From Peronospora farinosa (lineage: Eukaryota > Oomycota > Peronosporomycetes > Peronosporales > Peronosporaceae), in NCBI GenBank assembly GCA_947646735.1, contig CANTFK010000077.1, positions 186,001 to 250,000 of the forward strand: DNA of 64,000 nt. The letters run 5' to 3'. The translations under genes were made by a program, and so were the position numbers. This document shows positions 62,931 through 64,000 of the stretch, piece by piece (the first letter of the stretch is position 1; each line of letters starts with the position of its first letter). The notes beneath the pieces are model-generated. The model made no database searches. It was not told the DNA's origin and was given only the letters and a program-made list of their open reading frames with translations.

Positions 62931-64000
62931 ATGTCCGAGTTTAAACTGACCATTTGCTGCATGGGTGCCGGTTATGTTGGCGGTCCTACCATGGCTGTAA
63001 TTGCCGCATCTTGTCCTGACATTAAAGTCGTCGTTGTGGACATTTCAGAGACACAAATTGCAAAATGGAATGCATCGGATGACATTCCAATTTATGAACC
63101 GGGATTAAAAGAACTTGTGGATACACAACGCAATAAGAACCTCTTTTTTTCGACAAATGTAGACAAATATATTAATGAAGCTTCGATTATCTTTGTCTGT
63201 GTCAATACACCCACAAAAACAAGTGGAATAGGAGCAGGTAGTGCTGCTGATACTAAAAATTGTGAAGCTTGTGCTCGAAAGATTGCAGACGTAGCTATGG
63301 AAAACAAAATTGTCGTGGAAAAATCGACAGTACCTGTACGTACGTCTGAAAGTATTAAAGCTGTACTATGTGCTAATTCCAAGGGACTCAAGTTTGAAGT
63401 CTTGTCGAACCCCGAGTTTTTAGCTGAAGGAACAGCTATTAAGGATTTACAGAAACCAAGTCGAATTCTTATTGGAGGAGCAGAGACTCCTGAAGGACAT
63501 GCTGCTGTTGAGAAACTTGTGAGTGTTTACGCTCATTGGGTACCTCGTGATCGGATTATTACGACCAATGTCTGGTCCTCAGAGCTGTCAAAACTTGTGG
63601 CCAATGCTTTCTTAGCCCAGCGGATCTCGAGTATTAACTCGATTTCTGCCGTGTGTGAAGCAACGGGTGCCAATGTGCACGAAGTAGCACGAGCAGTTGG
63701 TGCTGATGAGCGGATTGGTGCCAAGTTCCTTAACTGCTCAGTGGGATTTGGAGGCTCATGTTTTCAAAAGGATATTTTGAACCTCGTGTACCTTGCTCAA
63801 AGTTTTCACTTGTCGGAGGTGGCTGAGTATTGGCGTCAAGTCGTGACGTTGAACGAGTACCAGAAGACACGTTTCGCTACGACAATGATCCGTCGGATGT
63901 TTAACACAGTGACGAACAAAAAGATCTGCATCTTTGGATATGCATTCAAGAAAGACACTGGTGACGTGCGTGAGACGCCTGCTGCCACAATTGTCAAGTA
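62931..64000 (+). CDS. UGDH: UDP-glucose 6-dehydrogenase (5' part; runs off the window)
   Basis: The frame is open from 62931 to the window end (356 codons, no stop). It oxidises UDP-glucose to UDP-glucuronate with 2 NAD+ in the cytosol. The N-terminal Rossmann motif is [17 protein letters not shown]. Other marks are [69 protein letters not shown] and the catalytic [17 protein letters not shown], whose Cys forms the thioester. The C-terminal NAD-like domain has begun ([20 protein letters not shown]). The family is about 460-490 aa, so roughly 110-130 residues lie beyond the window. The start fits the family N-terminus exactly. No intron was seen. Confidence 0.95.
   Translation, partial: MSEFKLTICCMGAGYVGGPTMAVIAASCPDIKVVVVDISETQIAKWNASDDIPIYEPGLKELVDTQRNKNLFFSTNVDKYINEASIIFVCVNTPTKTSGIGAGSAADTKNCEACARKIADVAMENKIVVEKSTVPVRTSESIKAVLCANSKGLKFEVLSNPEFLAEGTAIKDLQKPSRILIGGAETPEGHAAVEKLVSVYAHWVPRDRIITTNVWSSELSKLVANAFLAQRISSINSISAVCEATGANVHEVARAVGADERIGAKFLNCSVGFGGSCFQKDILNLVYLAQSFHLSEVAEYWRQVVTLNEYQKTRFATTMIRRMFNTVTNKKICIFGYAFKKDTGDVRETPAATIVK

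Noticed and set aside
1..64000. RXLR or Crinkler effector genes
   Set aside because: I looked for signal peptides followed by RxLR-EER or LFLAK-type motifs in the listed frames and saw none.
1..64000. tRNA or rRNA genes
   Set aside because: No GTTCGA-type T-loop with a foldable cloverleaf was found by eye; the only tRNA-like string (30520-30537) is a retroelement primer-binding site.

Overview
The window looks like nuclear DNA of an oomycete, most likely of the Phytophthora / downy-mildew lineage. This is inferred from secreted GH6 glycosidases, genes with few short GT-AG introns (about 45-135 bases), a C2-GRAM-myotubularin-FYVE protein, a zinc-repeat protein of the 'WRKY19-like' type common in oomycetes, and nested Gypsy/Copia retrotransposons. 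No species was identified and no database was searched.

Layout. (1) 1-7000: an accessory secreted-protein cluster. It holds a Thr/Pro-rich secreted protein with a C-terminal membrane anchor and two convergent GH6 cellulase-family genes, one of which is frameshifted before a membrane anchor. (2) 7000-36050: a repeat island. It holds AT-rich decayed DNA, a degenerate Gypsy element (Gypsy-1, LTRs 10351-10964 and 17853-18462), a relic of a second Gypsy family, and a Copia element (LTRs 20811-21011 and 35817-36043). A young reverse-oriented Gypsy (Gypsy-2, 21207-31584, 4-bp target duplication) sits inside the Copia gag. (3) 36050-64000: a gene-dense housekeeping region. In order it holds TAF8 (5 exons), an unrecognised multi-exon reverse-strand gene, a USP16/45-type deubiquitinase, a 1.1-kb hAT-like element with 8-bp target duplication, a PhyH dioxygenase, a Cys/His-repeat regulator, a carnitine palmitoyltransferase, a PKA regulatory-type subunit, a head-to-head pair of near-identical myo-inositol oxygenases, LSM2, a myotubularin-like phosphatase, a LINE relic and the start of UDP-glucose 6-dehydrogenase.

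How the genes relate. The two MIOX genes and UGDH are two routes to glucuronate / UDP-glucuronate, within about 10 kb. The GH6 pair and the Thr/Pro-rich protein share a design of signal peptide, catalytic or Thr-rich body, Ser/Thr-rich stalk and sometimes a transmembrane anchor, which fits a cell-surface role. The rest are unrelated core functions in transcription, splicing, ubiquitin removal, lipid signalling and fatty-acid entry to mitochondria.

Most unusual signals: very high GATC density across Gypsy-2; a gag-pol overlap in Gypsy-2 with a TTTTTTC slippery heptamer and a gag ATG touching the primer-binding site; a Gypsy-1 LTR built from many short palindromes with a compensatory change between its two copies; an antisense ORF series in Gypsy-1; an eight-A run that breaks a FYVE finger; and a MIOX inverted pair whose identity appears to stop at the ends of the coding sequence. 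All were read by eye. Splice sites, copy divergences and motif densities need computation to confirm.
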